A stretch of DNA of 64,000 nt, taken from Prauserella aidingensis (GTDB taxonomy: Bacteria; Actinomycetota; Actinomycetes; Mycobacteriales; Pseudonocardiaceae). The position numbers and the translations under genes were made by a program. Positions within the stretch are counted from its first letter, which is position 1. Every line of letters begins with the position of its first letter. Below the pieces are notes generated by a model. That model had not been told where the DNA came from. It saw only the letters and a list, made by a program, of their open reading frames with translations, and did no database searches. Positions 52,766 to 62,363 of this stretch are shown here, piece by piece. Location: positions 62,001 to 126,000 of the forward strand of contig NZ_JAMTCN010000002.1 of the NCBI RefSeq assembly GCF_024171865.1, in the 5' to 3' direction.

Positions 52766-53551
52766 ATGACCGGCGCGAACGCGCACCCGGCGTACGAGAC
52801 ACCGCGGGAGGTGACGGCGGCGGCGACCGTGGTGCTCGAGGACAACCCGTCGACCATGACGCTCGAGGGCACCAACACCTGGATCCTGCGGGAACCGGGC
52901 GCGGCGGCGTCGGTGGTCGTCGACCCCGGGTATCTCGACACGGCCCACCTGGAGCGCGTCGAGGCGGCCGCAGGCCCGGTCGAACTGATCGTCCTGACCC
53001 ATCACCACCCCGACCACTCCGACGGCGCGCCCTGGCTGGCGGAGCGGACCGGCGCGCCGGTGCAGGCGTTCGACCCGGGGCTGTGCCTCGACGGCGATCC
53101 GCTGGGTGACGGCGACCTCGTGCGCGCGGGCGGACTGGAGCTGAGGGTCCTGCACACGCCGGGCCACTGCGCCGACTCCGTGTCGCTGCGGTTCGACCAC
53201 GACGACGTGGTCCACGTGCTGACGGGCGACACCGTCCTCGGCCGCGGCACGACGGTCGTCGAGCACATCGGCGACTACCTGCGTACGCTCGACCGGCTCG
53301 CCGAACTGCCCGCCGGATCGCTGGGCCTGACCGGGCACGGTCCTGAGCGCGACGACCTGTCCGCGACCGTCGACGAGTACCGCAGGCACCGCCGGCAGCG
53401 CCTCGACGAGATCCGGGGCGCGCTCGAGGTGCTGGGCGGGGAGGCGACCCCGCGGCAGATCGTCGAGCACGTCTACGCCGACGTCGACCGTGCCCTGTGG
53501 CCCGCCGCGGAGAGCAGTGTGACCGCCCAACTCGAATACCTGCGCAGCTGA
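52766..53551 (+). CDS. Metallo-beta-lactamase-fold hydrolase (Rv3677c type)
   Basis: A 261-aa MBL-fold protein. The signature THHHPDHSDGAPWL and downstream ligands HTPGHCADS, TGDTVLGRG and TGHG define the binuclear zinc site. The C-terminal part (QRLDEIRGALEVLGGEATP...) is the winged-helix-like tail seen in LACTB2-type enzymes, some of which cut RNA. ATG 52766 follows GGAGGTGCG. Last gene of the forward block. Confidence 0.92.
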   Translation: MTGANAHPAYETPREVTAAATVVLEDNPSTMTLEGTNTWILREPGAAASVVVDPGYLDTAHLERVEAAAGPVELIVLTHHHPDHSDGAPWLAERTGAPVQAFDPGLCLDGDPLGDGDLVRAGGLELRVLHTPGHCADSVSLRFDHDDVVHVLTGDTVLGRGTTVVEHIGDYLRTLDRLAELPAGSLGLTGHGPERDDLSATVDEYRRHRRQRLDEIRGALEVLGGEATPRQIVEHVYADVDRALWPAAESSVTAQLEYLRS

Positions 53552-53566
53552 CCGGCCGACGCCGAT

Positions 53567-53619
53567 GCCCCCAAGGGCACTGTGGTTGCACTCAACGCAA
53601 CCAAGGTGCCCCTGGGGGC
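53567..53619. repeat. Convergent-end hairpin repeat, copy 4
   Basis: A 23-bp imperfect stem (53567-53589 with 53597-53619) with loop ACTCAAC; same family as 4860, 21997 and 32598. It lies between the MBL gene (+) and an MFS gene (-). The short forward ORF it creates is an artefact. Confidence 0.88.
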
Positions 53620-53673
53620 GACACCGCGACACCGCGACACGGCGTCACCGCGACACCGCGCAGGCGCCCGCGG

Positions 53674-54948
53674 TCAGGCAGTCAGGACGGAGGCGGGTTC
53701 CGGCTGCGGCGCGTGGGGGCGGACCGTCCCCCGGAGGAGTGCCACGACCGCGGCCAGCGTCATCGCCACGGCACCGGCCGTCAGGAACGCGGCCGACGGA
53801 CTCGCGTGCTCGACGACGTAACCGCTCACGGACTGGCCGCAGGCGATCCCGAGCGTCACGGACGTGAGGACCCACGAGAACGCCTCGGCCGCCGTGTCGC
53901 GCGGTGCGGTGAGCTCGATCGTCGTCGAGTGCGTGGTCGACTGCGGCGTGATCATCGCGCCCGCCGCGAACATCGCCAACGCCAGGCCCCACATCGACGA
54001 CGGCCACGCCATGACCGCCACGAGCGCCCCGAACAGGCCGAGCAGGACGGGCAATCGCGTCGGCAGCGTCCTCGGCCACGGCCGGAGGCTGTAGGCCACG
54101 CCGAACGCCACCGAGCTCACCGACCACAGCGACAGCAGCACTCCGCCGAGAGAGACGCTGCCGGCCCGCTCCGCCGCCGCGGGTACCGCGACCTCGACGA
54201 AGCCGATCACGATGCCGAAGCCCAGCGCCGCGAGCGCCAGCGTGCGCATGCCCGGGCTCGCCAGCGCCCCGAGCAGCGACGAGCCCGCCTGCGGGTTCGG
54301 CCCCCACTCCCGCACCGCGGGGCTCAGTGCGAACAGCGCCGCGCCCGTCGCCATGCACGCGCCACCGAGGACCAGGCCGGTGCCGGGCCACGGCAGTGCG
54401 ATCAGCACGCCCGCCAGCCCGGGCCCGAGGATGAAGAACACCTCCATGCTGATCGCCTCGTAGGAGAACGCCGCGTCGCGTGTCGGTCCCTCGGGCAGGA
54501 GCCGTCCCCACAGGGCGCGCGAGGCGGAGCCCGTCGCCGGTTCGCACAGCCCGATCGCGGCGGAGCAGCCGACGAGTACCGGCACTGCCGCACCCGCCTC
54601 GATGACGACGATCAGCGAGGTCAACGCCGCGACGAACAGTCCGGTGACCACCAGAAGTGGGCGTGTCGGCCCGAACCGGTCGATGATCCGGCCCTGGACG
54701 ACCGATCCGGCGGCCACGCCGACGAGCGCCGCGGCCGACACCAGTCCGGCCGCGGCGAACGATCCGGTCTCGTGCTGCACGTACAGCAACGCCGAGATGC
54801 CGATCATGGCGATCGGCAGGCGGGCGAGTACGGAAGCCACGAGTGGCCTGCGGGAACGCGGCGTGCGCAGCACCGCGCGGTAGTCGGCGAGGGAGGTGCG
54901 GCCGTGGGACTCGGGTGGCGCCGACTGAGGTGGCTCGGACTGGGACAT
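53674..54948 (-). CDS. MFS transporter
   Basis: A 424-aa exporter with twelve hydrophobic segments. Loop 2-3 motif is VQGRIIDRFGPTRP; a conserved Arg/Pro block follows. It is similar along its length to the MFS gene at 30455 (SVLARLPIAMIGISALL here, AVLARLPMTATGVTL there). CATAAT lies exactly seven bases before ATG 54948, so the message is predicted to be leaderless. Substrate unknown. Confidence 0.9.
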   Translation of the reverse strand: MSQSEPPQSAPPESHGRTSLADYRAVLRTPRSRRPLVASVLARLPIAMIGISALLYVQHETGSFAAAGLVSAAALVGVAAGSVVQGRIIDRFGPTRPLLVVTGLFVAALTSLIVVIEAGAAVPVLVGCSAAIGLCEPATGSASRALWGRLLPEGPTRDAAFSYEAISMEVFFILGPGLAGVLIALPWPGTGLVLGGACMATGAALFALSPAVREWGPNPQAGSSLLGALASPGMRTLALAALGFGIVIGFVEVAVPAAAERAGSVSLGGVLLSLWSVSSVAFGVAYSLRPWPRTLPTRLPVLLGLFGALVAVMAWPSSMWGLALAMFAAGAMITPQSTTHSTTIELTAPRDTAAEAFSWVLTSVTLGIACGQSVSGYVVEHASPSAAFLTAGAVAMTLAAVVALLRGTVRPHAPQPEPASVLTA

Positions 54949-55079
54949 GACCGCTATTATGGCACGTGCGTACCAGTCCGTTTTCTGGACCGGATCAACC
55001 GGCGACCCTGTGTATCGAGGTGCATACCCACCCCTCTTTCGGGTATCCGGGTCTCAGTTGGGTAACAGAACAGCGTTAT

Positions 55080-55580
55080 CGGGCATCTTTCAGCCCGCCT
55101 GAGCGTCCTTGAGGGTGAAGACCCTTGAAGAGCGGGGTGGGTTCCGTGCGATTCTGAATAAGTCAGCGAGTCTCGCGTCATGAGACTCGGCAGCGCGAGT
55201 CCCACCCGTGAACAAGCTGAAGACGACTCACGTGACCGGGTACTAAGCGCCATGCTTCACCGAGCACAGTGCTTCGACCGCGGTGACGGGGACCACGGGA
55301 GGCACGCACGGCGTGTCGGAGTGGACGTCGGACGCTCGATCAACTACATAGTCGGTTTCCTCGCTTCGCAGCGGGTACCCCGTAATCGAGGGGCATTCGG
55401 TGACACCGAGCCTCGGTTACGTGACCACACGCTGCTGGAGGCGAACACAGTCTCCCTCCGGGATTCGGGTCGGGGCCTTTCAACCGGAGGGCGGGGAGCG
55501 TGGGCTGTCGGGGGATGGTCCACGCACAGGCAAAGGGCCGGTGCGCCACGTCGGGGGTGGCGCCCGGCCCTTTGTCATGT
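55080..55580 (+). ncRNA. Candidate structured non-coding RNA with terminator
   Basis: A gene-free stretch with dense potential pairing. There is an 8-bp hairpin (CGAGTCTC/GAGACTCG, 55167-55189), an 11-bp stem (55381-55391 with 55411-55421), and a rod-like hairpin closed by GACCA/TGGTC (55423-55427 with 55516-55520), CACGCT/AGCGTG, and CCCTCCGG/CCGGAGGG (55454-55461 with 55484-55491). An 18-bp terminator hairpin follows at once. ORFs across it have no protein-like features. The rod with large bulges recalls 6S/Ms1-type RNAs, but only by shape. The 5' end and strand are guesses. Confidence 0.4.
55531..55574 (+). terminator. Strong 18-bp hairpin terminator
   Basis: CAAAGGGCCGG-T-GCGCCAC (55531-55549) pairs with GTGGCGC-CCGGCCCTTTG (55557-55574) with one bulged base; then TCATGTCTTGTTG. 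It is too far from the crp stop (245 bases) and on the wrong side of the MFS promoter to belong clearly to either gene. Confidence 0.7.
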
Positions 55581-55818
55581 CTTGTTGCGGTCGCGCTCGG
55601 CGATACGACTCCGAACGGTTCTGCCGCTGCGACGGCGACTTGCCCGGTTCGGCAGGCGGCGATCCGCGCGTCCCGCGGTGCGGCCCAGGAGGGTCCGCAC
55701 CTGCCCGGGATGCCGGATCCCGGATGTCGCGCCTGTCTCCGCGTGCGCCGTCGGAGTCGCCGACCGGTCATACGGGAATTATGGGACGCCACCCGGGTAG
55801 AGGTGTCGAACCCGCAGG

Positions 55819-56493
55819 TCAGCGGGCGCGTCGCGCGAGTCGCTCGGGGTCGAGGATCAGCACGCTCTTGCCTTCGAGCCGCAGCCAGCCGCGGTGTGCG
55901 AAGTCGGCGAGCGCCTTGTTCACGGTCTCGCGGGAGGCGCCGACGAACTGGGCGATCTCCTCCTGCGTCAGGTCGTGCGTGACGCGCAGCAGGCCTGCCT
56001 CCTGGCTGCCGAACCGCTGGGCCAGCTGCAGCAGCGCGCGGGCGACACGGCCGGGAACGTCGGTGAAGATCAGTTCCGCGACCATGTTGTTCGTGCGCCG
56101 CAGTCTGCGGGCGACCACGCGGAGCAGCTGCTCGGCGATCTCGGGACGCGTGGAGATCCACTGCCGCAGGGCGGCGCGGTCCATCGTCACGGTGCTGACC
56201 TCGGTCACGGTCGTCGCCGTCGAGGTACGCGGTCCCGGATCGAAGATCGACAGCTCGCCGAACATGTCCGACGGGCCCATGATCTGGAAGAGGTTCTCCC
56301 GGCCGTCGGCCGACTTGCGGCCGATCTTCACCTTGCCCGACTTGATGATGTAGAGCTTGTCGCCGGGTTCGCCCTCGTTGAAGATCACGTGGCCACGCGG
56401 AAAGTCCACGGTCTCCAGGGTCTGCGCGAGCGCTTCGGCCGCAGCCGGCTCCACGCCCTGGAATATGCCCGCCCTGGCCAGGGTCTCGTCCAC
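55819..56493 (-). CDS. crp: CRP/FNR-family cAMP receptor protein
   Basis: Global transcription regulator of 224 aa, the same length as M. tuberculosis Crp (Rv3676). The cyclic-nucleotide domain (about 10-120) has the phosphate-binding cassette [14 protein letters not shown]; the C-terminal HTH (about 165-205) contains [24 protein letters not shown] 56493 ([11 protein letters not shown]) was chosen: it matches the family N-terminus and has AGGAGG six bases upstream; ATG 56520 would add nine residues. Confidence 0.95.
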   Translation of the reverse strand: MDETLARAGIFQGVEPAAAEALAQTLETVDFPRGHVIFNEGEPGDKLYIIKSGKVKIGRKSADGRENLFQIMGPSDMFGELSIFDPGPRTSTATTVTEVSTVTMDRAALRQWISTRPEIAEQLLRVVARRLRRTNNMVAELIFTDVPGRVARALLQLAQRFGSQEAGLLRVTHDLTQEEIAQFVGASRETVNKALADFAHRGWLRLEGKSVLILDPERLARRAR

Positions 56494-56885
56494 CTCGTGC
56501 CTCCTTTGAGAAGCGACCATCGCACCCGGGGGACGGGAGCGTGGCGCCGGTCACTACGTGCAGTGTAGGGCGTGCCCTCGAGATCGCTTCCCGGCTCGCC
56601 GATCCGCCGTAGCGACACCCCGTCCCGGGTGACGTACACGGCAATCACCCGGCGCTGGGCGCTGCCTGACACAGCTCGTCGAGACCGTACGCGGACGATC
56701 TCCGACCCGAAAGTTTAACCCTGGCGTAACGGTGGCGGGCGACCGCCTCCGGTCGGGTGATGATCCGTCACCGCGGGTGTTACGTCGACTACCGCCAGGT
56801 CACGCTGTGCGCGCCGGTCTGGGCCTGATGGGTGAGCCGTCGGTGCCGCTGCGTGAGGATGCCCGCGTCGCCCGGTGAGGTGACG
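56494..56885 (-). other. crp upstream region
   Basis: A 392-base non-coding gap. Two possible -10 boxes for crp on the minus strand are TACACT (56568-56563) and TAAACT (56717-56712, after GGGT). A 6-bp hairpin, CGACCG/CGGTCG (56740-56755), lies nearer the upstream gene. No clear TGTGA-N6-TCACA Crp site was found. Confidence 0.4.
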
Positions 56886-57260
56886 TCAGCCTGCGCCGCG
56901 CTCGCCGGTTCCGTCGCGGTCCTGCGACTCTGCAGGCCGGGTCGTGGGTTCCGGCACCGAGGATGCCGACGACGCCGGCGTCCGGGTCTGTGCCGACTGC
57001 GGTTCGGGCGCGGGACGGCGGGTCTTTCCGAAGCGGCCGCCGGAGCGACCGCCGAACCGCCTGCGCCGGAACAGTTCGAGGGCCCTGCCGATGCCGTGCC
57101 CGTACAGCGCCCTGACCTCTTCGGGTTTGGCCTGCTCGAGGAACTCCTCGACGTCCTCGCCGCGCACGGACACGTGGCGCAGTCGGGTCTCGACGCGTTC
57201 CATGCCGAGTGCGAACAGCATGACCGCCAGTGGGACCGCGATGACGAACCAGACGGTCAT
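56886..57260 (-). CDS. Membrane-anchored hypothetical protein (Rv3675-like position)
   Basis: A 124-aa protein. One N-terminal transmembrane helix (VWFVIAVPLAVMLFALGM) is followed by a cytoplasmic region with VRGEDVEEFLEQAKPEEVRALYGHG, an Arg/Gly-rich basic stretch (FRRRRFGGRSGGRFGKTRR) and a disordered Ser/Pro tail. A gene of the same size and place lies between crp and nth in mycobacteria. ATG 57260 follows GGAGAGAA. Function unknown. Confidence 0.85.
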   Translation of the reverse strand: MTVWFVIAVPLAVMLFALGMERVETRLRHVSVRGEDVEEFLEQAKPEEVRALYGHGIGRALELFRRRRFGGRSGGRFGKTRRPAPEPQSAQTRTPASSASSVPEPTTRPAESQDRDGTGERGAG

Positions 57261-57353
57261 TTCTCTCCATATCCGGCGATCTGGGGCACCGCCGCGCTCG
57301 AGGGTAGTGAAGCGTGTGCCCGTCCTGTCGGAGGTCGCACGTAGGCTAACGAT

Positions 57354-58151
57354 GTGTCGTCAGCGGTTCCTGAGCACCCCCGGGAGGGGACTCCCCGAAA
57401 GAGTGTTGTCCGGTCGCGGCCGCTTACCGAGGAGAGTCGGCTGGCATTGGTGCGGCGGGCGCGACGTATGAAGCGTTGCCTGGACGAGGCGTATCCAAAC
57501 GCCGAGTGCGAGCTCGACTTCTCCACGCCGCTCGAGCTGCTCGTGGCCGTCATCCTGTCGGCCCAGTGCACCGACGTGCGGGTCAACCGGACCACGCCCG
57601 CCCTGTTCGCGCGCTACCGCACGGCCGCCGACTACGCGGGTGCCGACCGGACCGAGCTTGAGGAGTACATCCGGCCGACCGGCTTCTACCGCAACAAGGC
57701 GACGTCGCTGCTCAAGCTCGGTGCCGCGCTGCTCGAACGGCACGACGGCGAGGTGCCGGACACGCTCGACGACCTCGTGAAGCTGCCCGGGGTGGGCAGG
57801 AAGACGGCGAACGTCATCCTCGGCGAGGCGTTCGGACTGCCGGGTATCACCGTGGACACGCACTTCGGCAGGCTCGTACGCAGGTGGGGCTGGACGGCCG
57901 AGCAGGATCCGGTCAAGGTCGAGTTCGCGGTCGGTGAGCTGTTCCCGCGGAAGGACTGGACGATGCTCTCGCAGCGCGTGATCTGGCACGGCAGGCGGAT
58001 CTGCCACGCCCGCAAACCCGCGTGCGGCGCGTGTCCGCTGGCGCGCGACTGCCCGGCGTTCGGCGAGGGCCCGACCGACTTCGACGAGGCCGCGGAGCTG
58101 GTCAAGGGCGACGAACGGGACCACCTGCTGGCCATGGTGTCGCAGCGGTGA
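57354..58151 (+). CDS. nth: Endonuclease III
   Basis: DNA glycosylase/AP lyase for oxidised pyrimidines, 265 aa. The helix-hairpin-helix LPGVGRKTA carries catalytic Lys150, with Asp168 (VDTH). The [4Fe-4S] cluster ligands are Cys217, Cys224, Cys227 and Cys233. GTG 57354 has TAGGCT six bases upstream, so it is probably leaderless. It opens the operon nth, thioredoxin-like, Nudix, marP, each overlapping by four bases (GTGA). Confidence 0.96.
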   Translation: MSSAVPEHPREGTPRKSVVRSRPLTEESRLALVRRARRMKRCLDEAYPNAECELDFSTPLELLVAVILSAQCTDVRVNRTTPALFARYRTAADYAGADRTELEEYIRPTGFYRNKATSLLKLGAALLERHDGEVPDTLDDLVKLPGVGRKTANVILGEAFGLPGITVDTHFGRLVRRWGWTAEQDPVKVEFAVGELFPRKDWTMLSQRVIWHGRRICHARKPACGACPLARDCPAFGEGPTDFDEAAELVKGDERDHLLAMVSQR

Positions 58152-58756
58152 CCGCCACGGCGCGCTGGGCGTTGGTGGCGGGTGTGCTGCTGGTCGCCGC
58201 ACTGGTGGCGGTCGTGCCGATGGTGAACTCCGAGGACCGGCCCGCCCGGGGTGAGGACGTCGGCCCCGCCCGGGCGGCCGCACAGCTCCAGCCCTGTCGT
58301 CCCGGATCCGCCGCACCCGCCCGCGAACTGCGGGGCGTCGAGGTCGAGTGCCTGGCCGACGGATCCCGCGTCGACGCCGGAGAGCTCGTCGCCGCAGGGG
58401 ACCGGCCGACACTGGTCAACATCTGGGCCACGTGGTGCGAGCCGTGCCGGGAGGAGCTGCCGTTGCTCGACGACTACGCCGCCGAACCGGGCGCGGCACG
58501 GGTGGTCACCGTGCAGGTGGAGAGCGAAAGGCGGGAAGGTCTCGAACTGCTGGCGGAACTCGACGTCGACCTGCCGGGTGTGTTCGACGGCGACGGCCCG
58601 TCCGGACCGATCAGGGAGGCGCTGTCGGTGCCGCGTGCGCTGCCGGCGTCGTATCTCGTCACGCCCGACGGGGACGTCGAGCTCGTCCGGCAGCCGCGGC
58701 TGTTCACCTCCGTGGACCAGATCCGGGAGGTCGTGCGCTCGGGAGGCGGCCGGTGA
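58148..58756 (+). CDS. Membrane-anchored thioredoxin-like protein
   Basis: Extracytoplasmic thiol-disulfide oxidoreductase of the TlpA/ResA type, 202 aa. After an N-terminal anchor ([19 protein letters not shown]) comes a thioredoxin fold with active site WCEPC (Cys97, Cys100) and cis-Pro segment (ALPASYLV). Two further cysteines (Cys50, Cys68) precede the fold and may form a second disulfide. Corresponds to Rv3673c. GTG overlaps the nth stop. Confidence 0.92.
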   Translation: MTATARWALVAGVLLVAALVAVVPMVNSEDRPARGEDVGPARAAAQLQPCRPGSAAPARELRGVEVECLADGSRVDAGELVAAGDRPTLVNIWATWCEPCREELPLLDDYAAEPGAARVVTVQVESERREGLELLAELDVDLPGVFDGDGPSGPIREALSVPRALPASYLVTPDGDVELVRQPRLFTSVDQIREVVRSGGGR

Positions 58757-59460
58757 CGTGCGAGACGACGGGTCCGCTGGTCGACCCCGCGGATGTGCCC
58801 GGCTGGCTGGCGGGACTCGTCGAGGCGAGCGACGGAGCCGACGCCGAGGCGTTCACGCGCCTGACCGTCCCCGACGGGGAGCAGCCGCGGGCGGCGTCGG
58901 TGCTGGTGTTGTTCGGGGAGCAGCCCGCCCACGGTCCGGACGTGCTGTTGCTGCGGCGTGCCGACACGCTCGGGTCGCATGCCGGGCAGGTGGCGTTCCC
59001 CGGCGGTGGTGCCGAGGACGGCGACGACGGCCCGATCGGCACGGCGCTGCGTGAGGCGGAGGAGGAGACGGGCGTCGAGGTCTCCGGGATCCGGCCGGTG
59101 GCCGTGCTGCCGAGGTTGTACATCCCGGTGTCGCGGTTCGCGGTGACGCCGGTGCTCGCCCACTGGGCCGAACCGTCACCGGTGCACGCCGTCGACCCCG
59201 GCGAGACCGCCGCGGTGGCGCGCGTACCGCTGTCCGAACTGGCCGACCCCGGAAACCGGTTCATGGTCCGCAAACCCGGCGGGGGCTGGAAGGGCCCGGC
59301 CTTCACCGTCGGTGAGCTGTTCGTGTGGGGCTTCACCGCGGGCGTGCTGACCGCACTACTGCGGCTCGGCGGCTGGGAACGGCCATGGGATCACACGGAC
59401 GTGCGAGACCTTGACGTAGCGTGGGCGCGGCACATGGAGCGTGAAACGGGCCGGGAGTGA
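58753..59460 (+). CDS. Nudix hydrolase, CoA-pyrophosphatase type
   Basis: A 235-aa Nudix enzyme (Rv3672c type). RRADTLGSHAGQVAFPGGG is the CoA-specific motif before the Nudix box, and GTALREAEEETGV is the catalytic helix. It probably hydrolyses CoA or acyl-CoA to phosphopantetheine and 3',5'-ADP. GTG overlaps the upstream stop, and its own stop overlaps marP. Confidence 0.93.
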   Translation: MTCETTGPLVDPADVPGWLAGLVEASDGADAEAFTRLTVPDGEQPRAASVLVLFGEQPAHGPDVLLLRRADTLGSHAGQVAFPGGGAEDGDDGPIGTALREAEEETGVEVSGIRPVAVLPRLYIPVSRFAVTPVLAHWAEPSPVHAVDPGETAAVARVPLSELADPGNRFMVRKPGGGWKGPAFTVGELFVWGFTAGVLTALLRLGGWERPWDHTDVRDLDVAWARHMERETGRE

Positions 59461-60647
59461 CGGTGAACTGGGTCGACCTGCTGGTGATCGCACTGGCGCT
59501 GCTCGCGGCCGTGTCGGGTGCGCGCCAGGGAATGCTCGTCGCGCTGCCCGCGTTTATCGGCGTCATGGCGGGCGCACTGCTCGGGATCGAGCTGGCGCCG
59601 TGGCTCGTGGACTCGTTCGACGAGCCGGCCGCACGGGTGGCGATCGCGGTCGGCACTGTCGTGTTCCTCGTCGCGCTCGGCGAGACCCTGGGCGTGCTCG
59701 CGGGAAGTCAGCTCAAATACCGCATCCGGTCCCCGAAGCTGTCCAGCGTGGACAGCACACTCGGTGCGATCGTGCAGGGCCTCGTGGTGTTCGTCGTGGC
59801 ATGGCTGATCGCGCTTCCGCTCACCAGCGTGGCGGCGATGCCGGGGCTCGCACGTGCGCTCAACCAGTCGTCGGTGCTGGGCGGCGTGAACGACGTGATG
59901 CCCGACGCGGCGCAGGGGCTGCCTGCCGACCTGCGGGACCTGCTCGACGCCTCCGGGTTTCCGTCCATTATGGATCCGTTCCAGCAGGCGCCGGTGCGGG
60001 AGATCTCGCCGCCGGACGACGACCTGCCCGAGGGTTCCGTCGTGCGCGAGGTGCAGCCGAGCGTGCTGAAGATCCGCGGTGTCGCCAGGTCGTGCTCCCG
60101 TTCGCTCGAGGGCAGCGGATTCGTCGTCGCCCCGCAACGCGTGATGACGAACGCCCACGTCGTCGCCGGTACCGACCAGGTGGCCGTCGAGACGCCCCAG
60201 GGGCGCGAGCCCGCGACCGTGGTGCATTTCGACCCGAACACCGACCTCGCGGTGCTGGCCGTGCCCGGACTCACGACACGCCCGCTGGACCTGCGGGAGG
60301 AGCCCGCGGTCACGGGCGACCCCGCGATCGCGCTCGGTTACCCGCTCGACGGGCCGTACACGGCCTCCTCGCTGCGGGTGCGGGAGCGGATCAACCTGCG
60401 CGGCCCGGACATCTACGACGCCAACACCGTCCAGCGCGACGTGTTCACCGTCCGAGGGCAGGTGCGCAGCGGCAACTCGGGCGGGCCGATGATCGACCCG
60501 GACGGCGACGTCGTCGGTGTCGTGTTCGGCGCGTCGGTCGAGGACCCCGACACCGGGTTCGTGCTCACCGCCGACGAGGTGCGCGACGAGTACGAACAGG
60601 CGTCGACGTACGGCTCGGAGGTCGGCACCGGCCCGTGCACGTCTTGA
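59457..60647 (+). CDS. marP: Membrane serine protease MarP
   Basis: Acid- and oxidation-resistance protease, 396 aa. Four N-terminal transmembrane helices (CvpA-like, about 5-125) hold a periplasmic chymotrypsin-like domain. The triad is His234 (TNAHVV), Asp263 (NTDLAVL) and Ser341 (GNSGGP). Cys213 and Cys394 match the redox-sensitive disulfide of the mycobacterial enzyme (positions 214 and 395). MarP there cleaves the hydrolase RipA at low pH. GTG overlaps the Nudix stop. Confidence 0.96.
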   Translation: MTVNWVDLLVIALALLAAVSGARQGMLVALPAFIGVMAGALLGIELAPWLVDSFDEPAARVAIAVGTVVFLVALGETLGVLAGSQLKYRIRSPKLSSVDSTLGAIVQGLVVFVVAWLIALPLTSVAAMPGLARALNQSSVLGGVNDVMPDAAQGLPADLRDLLDASGFPSIMDPFQQAPVREISPPDDDLPEGSVVREVQPSVLKIRGVARSCSRSLEGSGFVVAPQRVMTNAHVVAGTDQVAVETPQGREPATVVHFDPNTDLAVLAVPGLTTRPLDLREEPAVTGDPAIALGYPLDGPYTASSLRVRERINLRGPDIYDANTVQRDVFTVRGQVRSGNSGGPMIDPDGDVVGVVFGASVEDPDTGFVLTADEVRDEYEQASTYGSEVGTGPCTS

Positions 60648-60686
60648 GGCGGCTCGGGCGGTGCCGTGCCGGGGCGGGTGGCGTGC

Positions 60687-62363
60687 TCAGGCGGTGACGA
60701 GGTCGCGGCGGCGGAACGCGGCGGCCCCTGCGCCCACCAGCAGGGCACCGACGGCCGTCAGGATCCCCACGGCGCCCCAGGAGATCTCCTCGGCCGGATG
60801 CTGGCCGACGTGCTGGAAGGGTGAGGTGTCCAGCACCGCCTGGTCGAACTCCAGCATCTCGCCGAACAGGCTCAGCACCGTGCCGTACACGAACACGATC
60901 CACACCAGGCCGAGGAGCCTCGGCGCGAGTCCGTAGAGGGCGACGGCCAGCCCGAGGAGGAGCCACGCGGCGGCCACGTGCACCGCGTTCCCGAGCGCGA
61001 CCGGGCCGAACAGCTCCCAGTCGCCGGTGCCGAGTGCTGCGCCGAACCCCTGACCGAGGCCGGCGAGCAGCAGCAGCCACAGGGCGCCGACCGCGGTGAC
61101 GGCGGTCCACGAGCCCAGCCAGGACGTCCGGCTCACGGCCGTGGCGAGGACCGGCTCGGCGCGCACGCCCTGTTCCTCGCCCCGCAACGACTGCACCGAC
61201 AGCACCACGTACACGGCGACGATCAGGGCGAAGTAGATGCCCATGAAACCCAGGTAGCCCTCGAGGAGCCCCTCGGCGCCACCCATGATGGCGACGATGT
61301 CCTCCGGCATGTCCGCCGCGCCCTCCTGCATGGGCTGGGCGAAGGCACCGAAGGTGACGCCGGCGAGCACCATCGCCACCGACCAGCCGATGAGCGACGG
61401 ACGCTGAAGTCGGTAGGCCAGCGCGAGCGTGCTGCGCAGCCACGCGGCCGCACGTGCCGAGCCGCGCCGGTCGGGCAGGACGCCCGCGGCGAGGTCCCGC
61501 CGGGTCTGGAGGGCGTAGCCGACCGCGGCACCGGCGCAGGCGACTGCGACCGACAACAGCAGCGGCCACCAGCGGTCCAGCGTGAACGGCGCGGTCTGCT
61601 GCGACCACCCCAGCGGCGAGAGCCAGGACAACCAGCCGAGGCCGCCGTCCTGGGTGGTCGACATGTCGCCGATTCCACGGACGACGAATGCCGCCCCGAG
61701 CACCGCACCGGCGATGCCCGACCCGGCTCGCGAGAAGGCCGAGAGCTGCGTGGTGATCGCCGCGACACCGGCGAAGGCCAGCCCCGCCGCGCCGATGCCG
61801 GCGCCCATGAGCAGCGACGGCCCCGCATCGGGCGGCGGCTCGATCGTCGAGCCCAGCGTGACCAGGCCGGTCAGTCCGGCGACCAGCAGGTTCATCACCG
61901 TCGCCAGGATCAGCGCCGCGGTGAGCTGGGCGTGCCGCCCGAGCACGTTCGCGCGGACCAGCTCGGCCCGCCCGGTCTGTTCCTCGACCCGGGTGTGCCG
62001 GGACAGGGTCGTGATGGACATGAAGGCGGCGCCCAGCATCAGGTACAGGGCGTAGAAGCCCGCGACGAGCCGGGCGACGGTGATGTCGTCGAAGCCGTAA
62101 CCGGGTCCGCCGATCAGCGCCATCACGGGGTTCGCGGCCATCGTGGCCATCCCGGCCAGGCTCTCGGCGTCCATGACGGCGCCGATCGCGTTGGCGAAGT
62201 AGGCCCACAGCACCGTCAACCCCAGCACCCAGGCCGGCAGGCGCACGCGGTCGCGGCGCACCATGAACCGCAACAGGGTCCCGGTACCGGTGAGCGCGCC
62301 GCGCTGGCGGGAGGTGGTCTCCTGCGGCGCCGCACCGCCGGGCCGTTCGGTGGTGGTCGTCAT
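60687..62363 (-). CDS. ABC exporter permease, 12 TM
   Basis: A 558-aa fused-type permease with about twelve membrane segments in two similar halves ([21 protein letters not shown] opens the first, [23 protein letters not shown] the second). This architecture is that of actinobacterial 'polyketide antibiotic exporter' permeases. ATG 62363 overlaps the stop of the ATPase gene by four bases. Substrate unknown. Confidence 0.9.
   Translation of the reverse strand: MTTTTERPGGAAPQETTSRQRGALTGTGTLLRFMVRRDRVRLPAWVLGLTVLWAYFANAIGAVMDAESLAGMATMAANPVMALIGGPGYGFDDITVARLVAGFYALYLMLGAAFMSITTLSRHTRVEEQTGRAELVRANVLGRHAQLTAALILATVMNLLVAGLTGLVTLGSTIEPPPDAGPSLLMGAGIGAAGLAFAGVAAITTQLSAFSRAGSGIAGAVLGAAFVVRGIGDMSTTQDGGLGWLSWLSPLGWSQQTAPFTLDRWWPLLLSVAVACAGAAVGYALQTRRDLAAGVLPDRRGSARAAAWLRSTLALAYRLQRPSLIGWSVAMVLAGVTFGAFAQPMQEGAADMPEDIVAIMGGAEGLLEGYLGFMGIYFALIVAVYVVLSVQSLRGEEQGVRAEPVLATAVSRTSWLGSWTAVTAVGALWLLLLAGLGQGFGAALGTGDWELFGPVALGNAVHVAAAWLLLGLAVALYGLAPRLLGLVWIVFVYGTVLSLFGEMLEFDQAVLDTSPFQHVGQHPAEEISWGAVGILTAVGALLVGAGAAAFRRRDLVTA

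Noticed and set aside
55180..55800. 206-codon + ORF upstream of crp
   Set aside because: It crosses strong hairpins and the terminator, is Arg-rich without domain or G/C third-position bias, and has no ribosome site.
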